Positions 19,069 through 27,419 of a DNA stretch of 64,000 nt are shown here, one piece after another. The stretch is from Streptomyces marincola (lineage in GTDB: Bacteria; Actinomycetota; Actinomycetes; Streptomycetales; Streptomycetaceae): contig NZ_CP084541.1 in the NCBI RefSeq assembly GCF_020410765.1, positions 3,848,501-3,912,500 of the forward strand, given 5' to 3'. A model generated the notes under the pieces. The model had not been told where the DNA came from, searched no databases, and worked only from the letters and a program-made list of their open reading frames with translations. Both the position numbers and the translations under genes were made by a program. Position 1 is the stretch's first letter, and every line of letters starts with the position of its first letter.

Positions 19069-19113
19069 CCCAAATCGAAAAAGAACGTGCACAAACGACC
19101 GGGGGAGTGCCGC

Positions 19114-19845
19114 GTGGCGCTGGCGGACGAACGCGTGGGGAACGAGGCCGGGACCGGGACCGGGGAGCCCGGGGCAGGCGAACCCGCGGCAGGGGCGGAG
19201 CCGAAGTCGGGCCAGGAGCCCGTGGCACGGCAGGAGCCCGCGCTCACCGGCCCGCCGACCCGGTACCGCATGATCACGCCCACCGACTGGTTCCGCATCC
19301 CGCTGCGCTCCGAGACCAAACGGGCCAGGGCCGTGCAGATCCTGGTCGACATGGCGTACCCGAACAAGGATGAATTCGCCACCAAGCGGCACGAGTTGCG
19401 CGAACTGCTCGGCAACGTGACCGACAGCGCCGCGCAGCGCGACGCCATCGAGATCTACCTGTCCACCCAGGCCGCGCTCGGCGTCCCGATCCCGGCCAGC
19501 CTCATGGTGACCGCGGAGCCCGAGCACCCCACCGCTACCCAGCAGTTGCCGCCCGCGACGCTGGCCGACGGCATCCGCGACAAGTACCACGGGCAGGCCG
19601 AGGTCTCGGTGGTGCGGCTGCCCTCGGGCGAGGCCGTGCGCTGCCGCAGGACGGAACTCAGCGAGGACTCCAAGGAACTGGGACAGCCCGAGGAGCGTCC
19701 CAACACGTTGCTTGAGTTCTACCTGCCCGTCCCGTACTCGACCGCGTGGCTGGTGCTGACGTTCAGCGCCCCGCTGCGCGAACTCGCGGACGCACAGGTG
19801 GAGATGTTCGACGCCATCGCCGGTTCGTTCCGGTGGTCGGAGTAG
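19114..19845 (+). CDS. cassette protein A, unknown function, paralogous to the 23091 product
   Basis: 243 residues from GTG 19114, chosen because GGGGGAG lies 6 nt upstream. The first 45 residues are a disordered Gly/Glu/Pro linker; then a helical part (about 50-120, RAVQILVDMAYPNKDEFATK...) and a strand-rich C-terminal domain (about 130-243). That domain contains VVRLPSGEAVRCRRTEL and WLVLTFSAPLRELADAQVEMF, which align with a second cassette protein. The layout resembles accessory proteins of type VII secretion clusters such as LpqN/Mog1-like folds, but I cannot assign a family. First gene of the cassette; 41 nt precede the WXG100-like gene. Confidence 0.75.
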   Translation: MALADERVGNEAGTGTGEPGAGEPAAGAEPKSGQEPVARQEPALTGPPTRYRMITPTDWFRIPLRSETKRARAVQILVDMAYPNKDEFATKRHELRELLGNVTDSAAQRDAIEIYLSTQAALGVPIPASLMVTAEPEHPTATQQLPPATLADGIRDKYHGQAEVSVVRLPSGEAVRCRRTELSEDSKELGQPEERPNTLLEFYLPVPYSTAWLVLTFSAPLRELADAQVEMFDAIAGSFRWSE

Positions 19846-19886
19846 CGGGCGGCTGACCGGGCCCGCGAGTGCGAGGAAGAGGGGGA

Positions 19887-20180
19887 ATGGGATACGACCT
19901 CGAAATCACCGTGGACGAAGTCCGCGAGCTGGGCGAGAAACTGCGCCTGGTGGCCACCGAGTTCGAGAACGCGGAGGACGTCGCCTCCGAGTACGCCGAC
20001 GAAGTGGGCCACGACGGCCTCGCGGGCGAGCTTGAGGAGTTCGCGGAGAACTGGCGCATCCACCGCAACAAGCTGATGGAGAGCCTGGAGAGCTTCGCCG
20101 AGAAGGCCAGGGAGGCCGCCGACGGCTACGACGGCGTCGAGAACGACCTCGTCGACGCGATTGAAGGGAACAACGGGTGA
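19887..20180 (+). CDS. WXG100-like small helical protein
   Basis: 97 residues, almost entirely helical and acidic (MGYDLEITVDEVRELGEKL...). The second half follows the pattern of WXG100/ESX substrates after their turn: GLAGELEEFAENWRIHRNKL then FAEKAREAADGYDGVENDL. The Trp of the W-x-G turn is replaced (GHDGLAG), so it is a divergent member. ATG 19887 has the run GAGGAAGAGGGGG upstream. Its stop overlaps the next gene's GTG by 4 bp. In type VII systems such small partners are co-secreted with the long downstream protein; that role is inferred here. Confidence 0.75.
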   Translation: MGYDLEITVDEVRELGEKLRLVATEFENAEDVASEYADEVGHDGLAGELEEFAENWRIHRNKLMESLESFAEKAREAADGYDGVENDLVDAIEGNNG

Positions 20181-21709
20181 GCAGGCCCGCCGACTGGCAC
20201 CCGCTGACACACGACGGGCGCGACCCGATCCCCGGCGACTGGGAGATGGTGCAGGAGGCCGCGGCGCGCTACCGGCGCACCGCCGACGCGATCCAACGCG
20301 CCAAGGAACTGCTCGGAGACGTCACCGACAGCCAGGACGGCTGGCGGTCGCCCGCGGGCGAGGCGTTCCGCGAGAAGGCCACCGAGCTGTCCGACGACAT
20401 CTGGAAGGCGTGGGGCCGCTACGACGCCGCCGCCGACGCGCTGGCCGCCTACTGGCCGGAGCTTGAGGACGCGCAGACCGAGAGCCTGTCGCTGCGCACC
20501 CAGGCCATCGACGCCCAGGAGCAGATCAGCAGCCTCACCGGCCAGTACGCGAGCGCGCAGCAGGAGGTGCGGGACGCCGAGGACTCCGAGGCGGACGACG
20601 CGCAGGACGCCCTCGACGACGCGAACGCGCGGCTCAGCAGCCTCGACGGCCAGCTGACGAACGCGCACGGCCAGCTGGAGTCGTTGCGCACCCAACTGCG
20701 CGGCCTCATCGAGGAGAAGGACGCCGCCGCCCAGCGGGCCGCCACCGCCATCGGGGACTTCATCGGCGGGGACGGCCTCAAGGACGGCATCCTCGACCAC
20801 ATCGGCGCGTTCTTCGACGCCATCAAGAACATCCTGATCGTCATCGGGGAATGGGCCGGGAGGATCGCCGCCATCTGCGGGGTCCTGGCGCTGCTCGTCA
20901 GCTGGATACCCGTGATCGGGCAGGCGCTGGCCGGCGTCCTCGGCACCATCGCGCTCGTGGCCGGCGCCCTCTCCGCGATCGGCAACGCCCTCCAGGGCAA
21001 GTGGCTGAACTTCGCCCTCGACATCATCGGCATCGCGACCTTCGGCCTCGGCCGGGCCATCGCCCCGGCGCTCTCCAGCGCGGGCGGCGCGGCGCGCTTC
21101 GGCGCGTTCCGCAGCGTCATGCAGGTCTCCACCGGCAACCGGGCGGCGCGCAACGCCATCGCCGCCGGCATCGTCGGGGACGGCGCCGCGCTGGCCGGGC
21201 GCGCGGGCACCGCGTTCTCCCGGCCGTCGGGCCTGCTGGGCTGGGGCCGGGCGTCGTTCGGCGGACTCGGCACCGAGCTGGCGCAGAACCTGGGCGTGCT
21301 GCGGCACGGCGGCAACTGGGGCAGCGGCTTCTCCCAGGGCCTGGCCGGCCTGCGGAACATCCCGACCACCATCGGGGAGGCCGGCCTCGGCAGGTCGCTC
21401 CAGGCCGGGGCGCACCAGTTCTTCGGCCAGGGCGAGGCCGCGGCCGACGCGCTCGCGCTCGGCCGGGCCGCGAACGCCGGCGCCGACGTGGGCGGGCTCG
21501 GCGCGACCGGCGGCATCTCGGCCGGCTCGGCCGCGCTCGGCTCCGCCTCGGGCAACTACGGCCTGTTCGGCGTCGAGGGCGTGGACTCGCTGTGGAACTG
21601 GCCCGGCTTCTCCGAGGGCGACCACCCGCTGGTCGGCGACCTCGTCCAGCCGGGCGACCTCGACTACGACGTCGAGGAAGCCACCCTCCCGGAGCCCGCC
21701 ACCCGATGA
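20177..21709 (+). CDS. putative type VII-secreted protein with helical N-terminus and membrane middle
   Basis: 510 residues. Residues 1-95 resemble the actinobacterial T7SS signal/WXG-like module (DPIPGDWEMVQEAAARYRRT, then a helical hairpin with GWRSPAGEAFREKATELS). A coiled coil spans about 95-190 (repeated LTGQ/LDGQ and LRTQ units). Strongly hydrophobic segments follow at about 215-290 (IAAICGVLALLVSWIPVIG, VLGTIALVAGALSAIG). The C-terminal 220 residues are Gly/Ala-rich with a final acidic tail; no nuclease, ADP-ribosyltransferase or other toxin motif is visible. Both neighbours overlap by 4 bp. Could be an LXG-like effector, a pore former or a structural surface protein. Confidence 0.72.
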   Translation: MSRPADWHPLTHDGRDPIPGDWEMVQEAAARYRRTADAIQRAKELLGDVTDSQDGWRSPAGEAFREKATELSDDIWKAWGRYDAAADALAAYWPELEDAQTESLSLRTQAIDAQEQISSLTGQYASAQQEVRDAEDSEADDAQDALDDANARLSSLDGQLTNAHGQLESLRTQLRGLIEEKDAAAQRAATAIGDFIGGDGLKDGILDHIGAFFDAIKNILIVIGEWAGRIAAICGVLALLVSWIPVIGQALAGVLGTIALVAGALSAIGNALQGKWLNFALDIIGIATFGLGRAIAPALSSAGGAARFGAFRSVMQVSTGNRAARNAIAAGIVGDGAALAGRAGTAFSRPSGLLGWGRASFGGLGTELAQNLGVLRHGGNWGSGFSQGLAGLRNIPTTIGEAGLGRSLQAGAHQFFGQGEAAADALALGRAANAGADVGGLGATGGISAGSAALGSASGNYGLFGVEGVDSLWNWPGFSEGDHPLVGDLVQPGDLDYDVEEATLPEPATR

Positions 21710-23094
21710 ACACGGTGCCGCCCGTCCTGTTCGCCGCGCAGCGCCCCCTGGCCCGCTGGGGGGTGCTGCGGCGCGCCCGCGTCACGGTCGACGACGGCCG
21801 CCTCGTGGTCCGCGACCGCTTCCGCGCCCACGCCTGGCCGGTGGGCCCGCGCGGCATCGCCTCCGCCGTGCACGTCGACGGCCGGCTGTGCCCCTCGGCC
21901 TCGGGCGCCCGGCTGCGCAACCTCGGCAAGGGCCGGCCCAGCGAGGCCGGCGGCTGCCTGCACCTGTGCGACGGCGAGGGGCGGGCGCTGGCCTGCCTCG
22001 TGCTGAGCGACTGGCAGCCGAACGGCGCCCTGCCCGTTCCGCTGGAGACGCCCGACGCGGTGGCGACCGCCGTCAACGGCGTCGGGCGGGGCGGCCACCT
22101 CGAACGCTCCGGCGTGGCCGCGTTCCTGCGGCACCACGGCATCGCCGTGCGCGTCGCGCCCGAGGGCGCGGAGCCGCCGCGCGCGCCCGCGTTCGCCGGC
22201 ACCCTGCGGCCGGGGCCGAAGGACGGGCCCGCGGTGCTGCCGATGCTGCTGGGCCTCGCCCAGCTGCTCGTGCTCGGCCTCGGCTCGTTCTTCGTCGGCG
22301 GCGCCACCGGCGACGAGGGCATCTGGGCGGTGCTGGTCTCCGTGCCGTTCCTCGTCTTCGCCCTGTGCACGGCCGGGGCCGCGTTCGCCCTGGGCCTGGC
22401 CGGAGCCCGCGCGGAACGCCCCGCCCTGGCCGAACTGCGCCCGAGCCCGGGCATCGCGGTGACGCGCGGCTTCCTGCGGCGCGCCGCCGTGCGCCTGACC
22501 GACGAGGCGCTCGAACTGCGCACCGCGCAGCACGAGAAGCGGCTCGTGCCGCCGCCCGCCGACCCGGTGCTGGGCGTGCGGGAGGCCGTGGTGTTCGAGG
22601 ACGACGGACGGCCCTGGGGCGTCGCGCTGACCGACGACCGGCAGGTCGCGCAGGTGTTCCTGCACGGGGACACCTGGCTCGCCGGCGATCCGGGGCTCGG
22701 CAGGCTGCGCGACTTCTGCGCCCGCGCGGGCATCGGCCTGCGCAGGCAGCCGCTGCCCGCGTTCCCCGGGCGCCGGCCGGAGGACCGCACCGCGCGCCGG
22801 TGGCGCGCGGGCGACTACGGGCTGAACGACCTGTTCGCCTACTCGGTGCTGATGCCGTCCATCGTCGCGGTCGGCGCCGTGCCGGCCTTCTTCGGCATGG
22901 CGGGCGGGAACGTCGACTGGGCGCCGTTCCCCGTCGTCTTCGGACTGGCGTTCGCGATCGGTGTCGTACCGTACGTGATCCGGGGCGCCGTCCGGAAGTG
23001 GTCGCTGAACCGGCTCGTCCCGGCAGGCCCGGCGCCCGACGCGAGGTCCGGGGCGGTGCAGGCCCCCGGAGACGAAGGAGCTGCGACGCTGTGA
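21706..23094 (+). CDS. cassette membrane protein with duplicated PH-like regions
   Basis: 462 residues, no characterised family recognised. Two related soluble segments occur, one opening RRARVTVDDGRLVVRDRF and the other RRAAVRLTDEALELRTAQ, each followed by strand-rich sequence suggestive of a PH/GRAM-like fold. Hydrophobic hairpins follow each: about 180-240 (LLGLAQLLVLGLGSFFVGG...) and about 375-430 (VLMPSIVAVGAVPAFFG...). This implies an internal duplication of 'domain plus two helices'. ATG 21706 overlaps the previous stop and its own stop overlaps the next GTG, so expression is coupled. Candidate membrane partner or immunity-like factor for the upstream protein; unproven. Confidence 0.7.
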   Translation: MNTVPPVLFAAQRPLARWGVLRRARVTVDDGRLVVRDRFRAHAWPVGPRGIASAVHVDGRLCPSASGARLRNLGKGRPSEAGGCLHLCDGEGRALACLVLSDWQPNGALPVPLETPDAVATAVNGVGRGGHLERSGVAAFLRHHGIAVRVAPEGAEPPRAPAFAGTLRPGPKDGPAVLPMLLGLAQLLVLGLGSFFVGGATGDEGIWAVLVSVPFLVFALCTAGAAFALGLAGARAERPALAELRPSPGIAVTRGFLRRAAVRLTDEALELRTAQHEKRLVPPPADPVLGVREAVVFEDDGRPWGVALTDDRQVAQVFLHGDTWLAGDPGLGRLRDFCARAGIGLRRQPLPAFPGRRPEDRTARRWRAGDYGLNDLFAYSVLMPSIVAVGAVPAFFGMAGGNVDWAPFPVVFGLAFAIGVVPYVIRGAVRKWSLNRLVPAGPAPDARSGAVQAPGDEGAATL

Positions 23095-23738
23095 CCGATG
23101 CCCGGAACCAGGTTGGCGCGACCACGTGGGTGGCCGCGTTCGAGCACCCTGAGGAGTTCTGGCTCCAACTGGACATGGGGGCCGCCGACGTGGCCGAGCA
23201 GGCCGCCCAGGCGATAGCCGACCGGGGAGGCGAGCTGAGCCAGGACTACGCGGAGGCCGTGTACCCGGAGCTCCAGGTGATCAGGGACGGCGCGTTGGAG
23301 CGCGACGCGTCGCCCGTGGCCGTCTACGTGCCCCCGGAGCCGCTGACATCGCGCCCGCTCGTGCCCGTCACGGCGTTCGTGGCGCCGCTGCCCGCGACGG
23401 CGGAGCAGAGCACCGTCGCGGCGATGGCCGAACTGGCCGCGAGGCCGCAGCCCTACCGCTACCGCGACCCGTTGATCAGCACGGTCGACCTCCCGGCGGG
23501 CCCGGCCTGCCGGGTGCACGAGCTGGTGCTGAACGAGCCGGGCGAGGACGGGCGGCGGGTGATGACCGAGTACGTCTCGTACTACGTGGTGCCGCCCGGC
23601 TACGGCAAGGGCTTCGTCGAACTCACCGTCACCTGGCCGAGCCCGACCCTGGGCGCGGCCATGGAGGAGACGGCCGACGAGATCGCGGCCACGCTGACCA
23701 TCAGCCGGCAGGAGACCGCCGCGGAGGGAACGTCATGA
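23091..23738 (+). CDS. cassette protein B, paralogous to the 19114 product
   Basis: 215 residues from GTG 23091; AAGGAG lies about 11 nt upstream. A helical N-terminus (FWLQLDMGAADVAEQAAQAI) is followed by a strand-rich domain containing STVDLPAGPACRVHELVLNE, YVVPPGYGKGFVELTVTWP and AMEETADEIAATLTIS. These correspond in order and spacing to the C-terminal domain of the first cassette protein. No signal peptide or membrane segment. Coupled to both neighbours by 4-bp overlaps. Function unknown; the duplication suggests a recognition or chaperone role within the cassette, which is inference. Confidence 0.72.
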   Translation: MTDARNQVGATTWVAAFEHPEEFWLQLDMGAADVAEQAAQAIADRGGELSQDYAEAVYPELQVIRDGALERDASPVAVYVPPEPLTSRPLVPVTAFVAPLPATAEQSTVAAMAELAARPQPYRYRDPLISTVDLPAGPACRVHELVLNEPGEDGRRVMTEYVSYYVVPPGYGKGFVELTVTWPSPTLGAAMEETADEIAATLTISRQETAAEGTS

Positions 23739-24082
23739 GCGGCGCGGAGCCCGAGTTCGTCTTCGACGAGGTCCAGATCGGCAAGGGGCTGCGGCCCGTC
23801 GCGCAGCACGGCTTCGTCGTCGTGGACCGGGGGACGCTGACGCTCCTCGGCAGCGACCGGCAGCCCATCGACAGCGCGCCGCTCGGGCAGATCTCGGGCA
23901 ACCTCGTGCGCTTCACCCGGGGCAAGACGGTCGCGCTCACGGTGAACGGCACCAAGTATCTGGTGTCCCCCGGCTGGGGCGCGCGCCCCTTCCTGGTGCT
24001 GCCGGGCACGACCGAGCACGTGAACACGGCGGCGCAGGCACTGCTCAAGCTGGTCGCGGCGGGCGGCGGCAGGACGGCCTGA
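23735..24082 (+). CDS. small PH-like cassette protein
   Basis: 115 residues, last gene of the cassette, ATGA overlap with its predecessor. Mostly beta-strand by inspection: HGFVVVDRGTLTLLGSDRQP, then VRFTRGKTVALTVNGTKYLV, ending in a single amphipathic helix (NTAAQALLKLVAAGGG). Strands capped by one C-terminal helix fit a PH/GRAM-type fold, similar to parts of the 21706 product and of the downstream YdbT-like proteins. No membrane segment. Function unknown. Confidence 0.7.
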   Translation: MSGAEPEFVFDEVQIGKGLRPVAQHGFVVVDRGTLTLLGSDRQPIDSAPLGQISGNLVRFTRGKTVALTVNGTKYLVSPGWGARPFLVLPGTTEHVNTAAQALLKLVAAGGGRTA

Positions 24083-24125
24083 GCGCGGGGGCGTGCGCGG
24101 GCGCGCGGCGCCCGTCGGCCGCCGG

Positions 24126-25685
24126 TCAGTCCCGGCGTTCCGCCGACTCCTCCCGGCCGGCTCCGTCCCGCGTCGCCGCGGGCGGCCCGCCGTCCGCCGC
24201 GCCCCCCGGCCTGTCCTCCGCGACGCGCCCGTCCGCACCGTGCCCCGGCGCGGCGGTGTGCTGCGCTGCGTCCGGGGCGGGCGCGGCGTTCTCCGGCGCG
24301 GCCTGGTCCTGTGCGGCGTTGTCCTGCGCGTCCGCCTCCGGGGCGGGTGCGGCGGCGCCGGTGAGCCAGCGTTCCGGGGCCGCGCTGCCCCGGCCCAGCC
24401 GGGAACGGCCGGCCTGCGCCGCCACCTCGCGCTCCGCGTAGTCCGCGTCCTGGAGGCGCGCGCTCGCCGTGCCGTTCGCGCCGTGGTCGACGTGGATGTC
24501 GGCAAGCCGCAGCCGCTGCATCCACGGGCCCTGCGTCAGCCGGACGCTCTGCACCTTCGCGTGCGGCACCAGCGTGTGCGTTCTGCGCAGGCGCCCCCGC
24601 CGCGCGACGAACACCGTGCCGGTCACGCCGTGCCCGTACCCGACCCGCCACACCGGCAGCGCCCAGCGCGCCCGGCGCGGCGCGGGGCCGACCGCCGCCA
24701 TCGCCTCGTCGATGTCGACGGCCGGCAGGAAGCGCCCGATCAGCGCCGCCGCGACCTCCTTGGTCGCGACGGGCAGCAGCAGCCCGCTCTCGTTGCCCGC
24801 GCCCGCGACCTCGAGTTCGACGCGGACCCAGCCGCGCGGGCGCCACAGCAGCGGCTCCACGATCCGCACGGACTGCACCCGGCCGGGCGGCACGGTCGCG
24901 TGCTCCCGCTGGAGCAGCCCGTGGTCCAGCCGCAGCCCGTCGGGCGACTCGCCCACCGTCCAGCCGTACTGGCTGAGGAAGCTGCCGAGCCCGGCCTGCC
25001 ACACCGCCGCGAACATCGGCACCGCCACGACGAGCGCCGCGAACCAGCTTGAGGTCGCCGACCAGATCAACGGGGTCACCACCGCCGCGAGCAGCAGGGA
25101 CCCCCACGTGCTGCCGAGCAGCGCGAGCGCCCAGCCGAGCGTGCGCGACTCGACCCGGAACAGCTCCCGCGCCGGGGCCTCGCCCGCGGTCGGCGCCGCC
25201 TCGGGCGCGATGCCCGCGGCCCTGGCCAGCAGTTCGGCGCGCAGCTCGCGGGCCTCGCGCTCGTCGAGGAACGCCAGCTCGTCGGCCGCGCCCGAGCCCA
25301 CCACGTCCATCTTCAACTTCGCCACGCCGAGCGCCCGCGCCAGCAGGGGCCGCGTGATGTCGATGGACTGGATGCGGTCGAGCCGCAGGTGCGCCGCCCG
25401 CCGGAACAGCAGGCCCGTCCTGATGCGCAGTTCCGTGTCGGTCACGAGGTAGCGCGTCACGCGCCACGACAGCCAGCCGTAGCAGGCCGCGCACAGCAGG
25501 ACGCCCGCCACCAGCAGCGCGGGCCACACGAAGCCGAGCGAGTCCGACCACGAGCCGATCTGGTCCGCGTTCTGGAGCCCGACGGCGAACAGGCCGGCCA
25601 GCGGCGCCCAGGCCCGCCGCCACGGGGTGAGCGGGTGCAGCCGCTTCCCGCTGCCCGCCGGGAAGTCCTCCGTGCCACCGCTCAT
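24126..25685 (-). CDS. YdbT-like membrane protein with bacterial PH domains
   Basis: 519 residues. Two to three bPH_2 units alternate with hydrophobic pairs. The first domain shows YLVTDTELRIRTGLLFRRAA and the hallmark HLRLDRIQSIDITRPLLARA; a second has LDHGLLQREHATVPPGRVQS and a third GTVFVARRGRLRRTHTLV with VQSVRLTQGPWMQRL. This matches YdbT, which pairs with YdbS (the upstream gene, 1 nt apart). The C-terminal 110 residues are an Ala/Pro/Gly/Asp-rich disordered tail. Family role is unclear. Convergent with the secretion-like cassette. Confidence 0.85.
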   Translation of the reverse strand: MSGGTEDFPAGSGKRLHPLTPWRRAWAPLAGLFAVGLQNADQIGSWSDSLGFVWPALLVAGVLLCAACYGWLSWRVTRYLVTDTELRIRTGLLFRRAAHLRLDRIQSIDITRPLLARALGVAKLKMDVVGSGAADELAFLDEREARELRAELLARAAGIAPEAAPTAGEAPARELFRVESRTLGWALALLGSTWGSLLLAAVVTPLIWSATSSWFAALVVAVPMFAAVWQAGLGSFLSQYGWTVGESPDGLRLDHGLLQREHATVPPGRVQSVRIVEPLLWRPRGWVRVELEVAGAGNESGLLLPVATKEVAAALIGRFLPAVDIDEAMAAVGPAPRRARWALPVWRVGYGHGVTGTVFVARRGRLRRTHTLVPHAKVQSVRLTQGPWMQRLRLADIHVDHGANGTASARLQDADYAEREVAAQAGRSRLGRGSAAPERWLTGAAAPAPEADAQDNAAQDQAAPENAAPAPDAAQHTAAPGHGADGRVAEDRPGGAADGGPPAATRDGAGREESAERRD

Positions 25686-25686
25686 G

Positions 25687-26199
25687 TCACAGCCCCGCGG
25701 AACGGGCCTCGCCCAGCTCCGTGAGGCGGTCGCGCAGCCGCTGCGCCTCGGCCGGGTCGAGTCCGGGAATCGTGGCGTCCGTGGCCGCCGCCGCGGTGTG
25801 CAACTGGAGCCGCGCCAGGCCGAACTTGCGGTCGAGCGGCCCCGACGTCACCTCGACCAGCTGCATCCTGCCGTACGGGACGACCGTCACCTTGCGCCAC
25901 AGCACGCCGCGGCTGATGAGCAGGTCGTCGTCGCGTTCGAGGTAGCCCCAGGAGTGCCAGTTGCGGCTCAGCGCCCCCCAGCCCCACGCCGCCGCGGCCA
26001 GCGGCGGCAGCGCGAGCAGCGCGAACGCCCCGGCGCCGAGCAGCGGCGGCAGCAGGCCGCAGAGCAGGGCGAGCGGGCCGAGCCAGAGCACCAGCAGGAG
26101 CCGGCGCATGCGCAGCAGCGCGGGCAGCACCGGCCGCCAGGTCTCGCCGGCCTCACCGGTCCCCCCGCGCGGTCCCGGTCCTCGTGCCACCGTGTCCAT
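25687..26199 (-). CDS. YdbS-like PH-domain membrane protein
   Basis: 170 residues. Two hydrophobic helices (about 28-65, LLLVLWLGPLALLCGLLPP...) precede one bPH_2 domain: YLERDDDLLISRGVLWRKV, VPYGRMQLVEVTSGPLDRKF and LQLHTAAAATDATIPGL. The C-terminus is the usual ALxRL-type helix (AEAQRLRDRLTELGEA). ATG 26199 chosen; its stop is 1 nt from the YdbT-like start. Diverges from the nuoD paralogue, 55 bp apart. Confidence 0.85.
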   Translation of the reverse strand: MDTVARGPGPRGGTGEAGETWRPVLPALLRMRRLLLVLWLGPLALLCGLLPPLLGAGAFALLALPPLAAAAWGWGALSRNWHSWGYLERDDDLLISRGVLWRKVTVVPYGRMQLVEVTSGPLDRKFGLARLQLHTAAAATDATIPGLDPAEAQRLRDRLTELGEARSAGL

Positions 26200-26254
26200 G
26201 GTCCGCAAGCTTAGAACGGGCGCGGGCGGGCCGAGAGGTGAAAGACTGAGCGGC

Positions 26255-27397
26255 ATGGCGGAGACGACGGTCGGGATCGGCGGGGCCGCGGAAAGTACGG
26301 ACATGGTCCTCAACATCGGGCCCCAGCACCCCGCGACGCACGGCGTGCTGCGGTTGCGCCTGGTGGTCGACGGGGAGCGCATCACGCGGGCCGAGCCGGT
26401 GGTGGGCTACATGCACCGGGGCGCGGAGAAGCTGTTCGAGGCGCGCGACTACCGCCAGATCATCGTGCTGGCCAATCGGCACGACTGGCTGTCGGCGTTC
26501 TCCAACGAACTGGGCGTGGTCCTCGCCGTCGAGCGCATGCTCGGGATGGAGGTGCCGGAGCGCGCCGTGTGGCTGCGGACGCTGCTCGCCGAGCTGAACC
26601 GCGTCCTCAACCACCTGATGTTCCTCGGCTCCTACCCGCTCGAACTGGGCGGTCTCACGCCGATGTTCTACGCCTTCACCGAACGCGAGGACCTCCAGCA
26701 GGTGATGGAGGAGGTCTCCGGCGGGCGCATGCACTACATGTTCAACCGCGTCGGCGGCCTGAAGGACGAGCTGCCGGCCGGCTGGACGGGCCGGGCCAGG
26801 GACGCGGTCGCCGCCGTGCGCGGCCGGCTGGGCCGCTTCGACGACATGGTGCTCGGCAACGAGGTGTTCCTGGCCCGCACGCGCGGGGTCGGCGTGCTCT
26901 CCGCCGAGGCCGTCCACGCCTACGGCGTGTCCGGGCCCATCGCGCGGGCCAGCGGCGTCGACTTCGACCTGCGCCGGGACGAGCCGTACCTGGCCTACGG
27001 CGAGCTGGGCGGCGTGCTGCGCGTGGCGACCAGGGAGGCGGGGGACTGCCTGGCCAGGTTCGAGGTCCTGCTCGACCAGACGAGGAACGCGCTCGACCTG
27101 GCCGACGCCTGCCTCGACCGGCTCGCCGAGCTGCCGCCAGGACCCGTCAACCAGCGGCTGCCCAAGGTGCTGAAGGCACCCGAGGGCGCCACGTACGCGT
27201 GGACCGAGAACCCTTTGGGCCTCAACGGCTACTACCTGGTCTCCAAGGGCGAGAAGACCCCGTACCGGTTGAAGCTGCGCTCCGCCTCGTTCAACAACAT
27301 CCAGGCGCTCGGCGAGCTGCTGCCCGGCACGCTGGTCTCGGACATGGTGGCCATCCTCGGGTCGTTCTTCTTCGTCGTCGGCGACATCGACAAGTGA
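26255..27397 (+). CDS. nuoD: orphan NuoD-type (49-kDa) complex I subunit paralogue
   Basis: 380 residues aligning end to end with NADH-quinone oxidoreductase subunit D/NDUFS2. The quinone-site loop GPQHPATHGVLRL is present (His25, His29), but the Tyr that coordinates the quinone headgroup in Thermus Nqo4 (RMDYL) is Trp78 here (RHDWL). The segment HRGAEKL retains Arg55. C-terminal FFFVVGDIDK is normal. No other nuo genes are nearby, so this is a second, stand-alone copy, a pattern I associate with Streptomyces. Its neighbour across a 22-bp convergent gap is an NDUFAF7-type methyltransferase. Whether it enters complex I is unknown. Confidence 0.88.
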   Translation: MAETTVGIGGAAESTDMVLNIGPQHPATHGVLRLRLVVDGERITRAEPVVGYMHRGAEKLFEARDYRQIIVLANRHDWLSAFSNELGVVLAVERMLGMEVPERAVWLRTLLAELNRVLNHLMFLGSYPLELGGLTPMFYAFTEREDLQQVMEEVSGGRMHYMFNRVGGLKDELPAGWTGRARDAVAAVRGRLGRFDDMVLGNEVFLARTRGVGVLSAEAVHAYGVSGPIARASGVDFDLRRDEPYLAYGELGGVLRVATREAGDCLARFEVLLDQTRNALDLADACLDRLAELPPGPVNQRLPKVLKAPEGATYAWTENPLGLNGYYLVSKGEKTPYRLKLRSASFNNIQALGELLPGTLVSDMVAILGSFFFVVGDIDK

Positions 27398-27419
27398 CCC
27401 GCGGGCCGGCGCGGGCCCC

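Noticed and set aside
20177..21709. polymorphic toxin with a C-terminal enzymatic domain
   Set aside because: No catalytic motif could be seen in the last 220 residues; only the secretion-like N-terminus and membrane middle are supported.
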